The notes under the pieces were generated by a model. The model was not told the origin of the DNA. It did no database searches and saw only the letters and a list, made by a program, of their open reading frames with translations. 34,402 bases of DNA. Source: Gemmatimonadota bacterium. Lineage in GTDB: Bacteria > Gemmatimonadota > Gemmatimonadetes > Gemmatimonadales > GWC2-71-9. Shown in pieces: positions 32,968 through 34,402 of the stretch. Position 1 is the first letter of the stretch. Every line of letters starts with the position of its first letter. The stretch spans positions 1 through 34,402 of the forward strand of contig JAEUJH010000048.1 of the NCBI GenBank assembly GCA_016794825.1, read 5' to 3'. Position numbers and translations under genes: made by a program.

Positions 32968-34106
32968 TGCGCCGAGTGTCGCTGTGGTTCCTGCTCGCGC
33001 TGCTGCCGGTCCCGGTGGCGGCCCAGTCGTCGCAGTTCGGCATCCGCGGCCTCGGGATTCCGGTCCGGCCGCTCTCGCCCCGCGCCACGGCGACGGGCGG
33101 GGCCTTCGGCGGGTTCGACATCGAGTCGAGCGTCAATCCCGCCTCGATCGCCGGGACGATCCAGTTCACCTCGCTGTTCACCAGCGCCCAGAACTTCCGG
33201 AGTTCCACCAACCCGTTCGGCAGTTCGTCGGGACGTGACAACCGGTTTCCGCAAATCCTGGTGGCCGGGCCGGTCGGGGGTACCCCTCTGGCCGTGGCGG
33301 TGAGCCTGTCCGGCTACACCGACCGCAACTTCTCGTTAGGCACCGCCGACTCGATCGATCTCCGGGGCGCCCGGGTCGGGGTGTTCGACACCCTGAGTTC
33401 GCGGGGCGGGCTGTCCGACCTTCGCTTTGCCACCGCCTGGCGGGCCTCGTCGTGGCTTCAGCTCGGGGTGGGCCTCCACGCGATCACCGGATCGAACCGG
33501 ATCGAGAACCGGCGGGTCTTCTCCGATTCGTCGTACGCGTTTGCCCTCGAGCGGTCGGAACTGTCCTACCTCGGACTCGGGGTGTCGGCGGGCGCGCTGA
33601 TCCGGCCGATCCCGCGGCTGACGTTGGCCGGCAGCTATCGGTCGGACGGCAACGTCAAGGTCGACCGCGACACCACCCGGATCGCGACCACCGATCTCCC
33701 GACCAGTTACTCGCTCGGGGTCCGGTGGCAGCCGTCGATGCGGGCGGCCGTCGCCGCGTCGTACCAGCAGGCCAACTGGTCCTCGGCCGACGCCGACATG
33801 AAGCAGCAGGGAGGCATCGGCGCCCTGAACGCGTATCAGGTCTCCGCGGGCTTCGAACTGCTCCGCGACCCCAAGGACCCCGGCCACCGCCCGATCCGGT
33901 TCGGGGGATCGTACGCGACCCTGCCGTTCCCGCTCCGGGCCGGCAAGCAGGCGCACGAGTACGGGATCTCGGTCGGCACCGGCATCCGGTTTACCGGAGG
34001 CCGCGGCGGCTTCGACTTCGCACTCCAGCAACTCTGGCGCTCCGACGGTGACGGCTACACCGAGCGCGCCACGATCCTGACGTTCGGTTTCTCGCTCCGG
34101 CCTTGA
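32967..34106 (+). CDS. Probable outer-membrane beta-barrel protein
   Basis: The 379-residue protein has a signal peptide (basic start, hydrophobic 5-17, cleavage near VAAQ). RPLSPRATATGGAFGGFDIESSVNPASIA resembles the N-terminus of FadL- and PorV-like outer-membrane proteins (early Gly-rich hatch and N-P-A motif). Many alternating strands follow (LQLGVGLHAITG, LTLAGSYRSDG, GISVGTGIRF), and the end is the strand-like TILTFGFSLRP. The exact transport or assembly function is unknown. The preceding lipoprotein is a likely partner. A CGTTAGGC motif lies at 33334-33341. The ATG overlaps the lipoprotein stop by one base. Confidence 0.75.
   Translation: MRRVSLWFLLALLPVPVAAQSSQFGIRGLGIPVRPLSPRATATGGAFGGFDIESSVNPASIAGTIQFTSLFTSAQNFRSSTNPFGSSSGRDNRFPQILVAGPVGGTPLAVAVSLSGYTDRNFSLGTADSIDLRGARVGVFDTLSSRGGLSDLRFATAWRASSWLQLGVGLHAITGSNRIENRRVFSDSSYAFALERSELSYLGLGVSAGALIRPIPRLTLAGSYRSDGNVKVDRDTTRIATTDLPTSYSLGVRWQPSMRAAVAASYQQANWSSADADMKQQGGIGALNAYQVSAGFELLRDPKDPGHRPIRFGGSYATLPFPLRAGKQAHEYGISVGTGIRFTGGRGGFDFALQQLWRSDGDGYTERATILTFGFSLRP
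33334..33341 (+). repeat. CGTTAGGC motif, copy 8 (in the outer-membrane protein gene)
   Basis: A perfect copy read Ser-Leu(TTA)-Gly. Confidence 0.8.
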
Positions 34107-34112
34107 TGGTCG

Positions 34113-34402
34113 ATGAAACGGGTCTACATCGAGACCTTCGGGTGTCAGATGAACGTGGCGGACACCGAACTCATGTTCGGCGTCCTCGGCGAGCACGGGT
34201 ATAGCCGGGTCGACGATCCCGCCGACGCGGACGTGATGCTGGTCAACACCTGCGCGGTGCGCGACAACGCCGAACAGCGGGTGGTGGGCCGGGTCGGCGA
34301 ACTCCAGCGCCACAAGGTGAACGGATCGGTGCTCGGGGTGGTGGGCTGCATGGCCCAGCGCCTGGGCACCGACCTGCTCGACCGAGTCCCGAAGCTCGAT
34401 CT
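34113..34402 (+). CDS. miaB: tRNA-2-methylthio-N6-isopentenyladenosine synthase MiaB (5' part)
   Basis: The window ends inside this gene. The visible 96 residues begin KRVYIETFGCQMNVADTE and contain NTCAVRDNAEQRV and VVGCMAQR. These supply the three N-terminal Cys (C11, C47, C79) that bind the auxiliary Fe-S cluster of methylthiotransferases. FGCQMN and CAVR point to MiaB rather than RimO or MtaB. MiaB methylthiolates i6A37 in tRNAs. It starts 6 nt after the outer-membrane gene. An ATG at 34106 is in another frame. Confidence 0.93.
   Translation, partial: MKRVYIETFGCQMNVADTELMFGVLGEHGYSRVDDPADADVMLVNTCAVRDNAEQRVVGRVGELQRHKVNGSVLGVVGCMAQRLGTDLLDRVPKLD

Overview
The window is GC-rich, gene-dense chromosomal DNA from a diderm bacterium. 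I infer a member of the Gemmatimonadota, or a close FCB-group relative. This rests on the base composition, a meso-diaminopimelate-type MurE, an FtsI with a PASTA domain, several lipoproteins, a beta-barrel-like protein, and two promoter-like TAnnTTTG elements reminiscent of Bacteroidota. The phylum is inferred from style, not from a marker gene. I see no insertion sequence, prophage, CRISPR array or integrase.

Layout. (1) 8-1738: an exported TPR protein. (2) 1726-1890: tRNA-Asp(GTC) with its own promoter and a strong intrinsic terminator. (3) 1896-17182: a complete division and cell wall (dcw) cluster in the order rsmH-ftsL-ftsI-murE-murF-mraY-murD-ftsW-murG-murC-ftsQ-ftsA-ftsZ. Most junctions are 1-17 nt overlaps, and mraZ, ddl and murB are absent. 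(4) 17182-23341: an M23 murein peptidase fused by TGATG to ftsZ, a membrane protein with a VWA-like motif, ftsY and recG. (5) 23363-25666: small membrane proteins of the DUF1475, DUF1295 and DUF2878 types plus a Nudix hydrolase. (6) 25707-27517: an unrecognised 83-residue protein (minus strand) divergent from asnS. (7) 27545-28779 (minus strand): mazG and a small lipoprotein. (8) 28863-34402 (plus strand): alr, a DUF1844 protein, deoB, cdd, a large lipoprotein, an outer-membrane-like protein and the start of miaB, almost all overlapping.

How the genes work together. MurC, D, E and F build the UDP-MurNAc pentapeptide. MraY and MurG make lipid I and lipid II. FtsW and FtsI polymerise and cross-link septal peptidoglycan under FtsQ, FtsL, FtsA and FtsZ, and the M23 enzyme probably trims it. 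Alr supplies D-alanine. FtsY is the SRP receptor, RecG repairs stalled forks, MazG cleans nucleotide pools, and DeoB and Cdd salvage nucleosides.

The most unusual signal is not a gene. The 8-mer CGTTAGGC occurs eight times perfectly on both strands, plus two one-base variants. Every in-frame TTA leucine codon I could find lies in a G-TTA-G context, and eight of nine lie inside this motif or a one-base variant.
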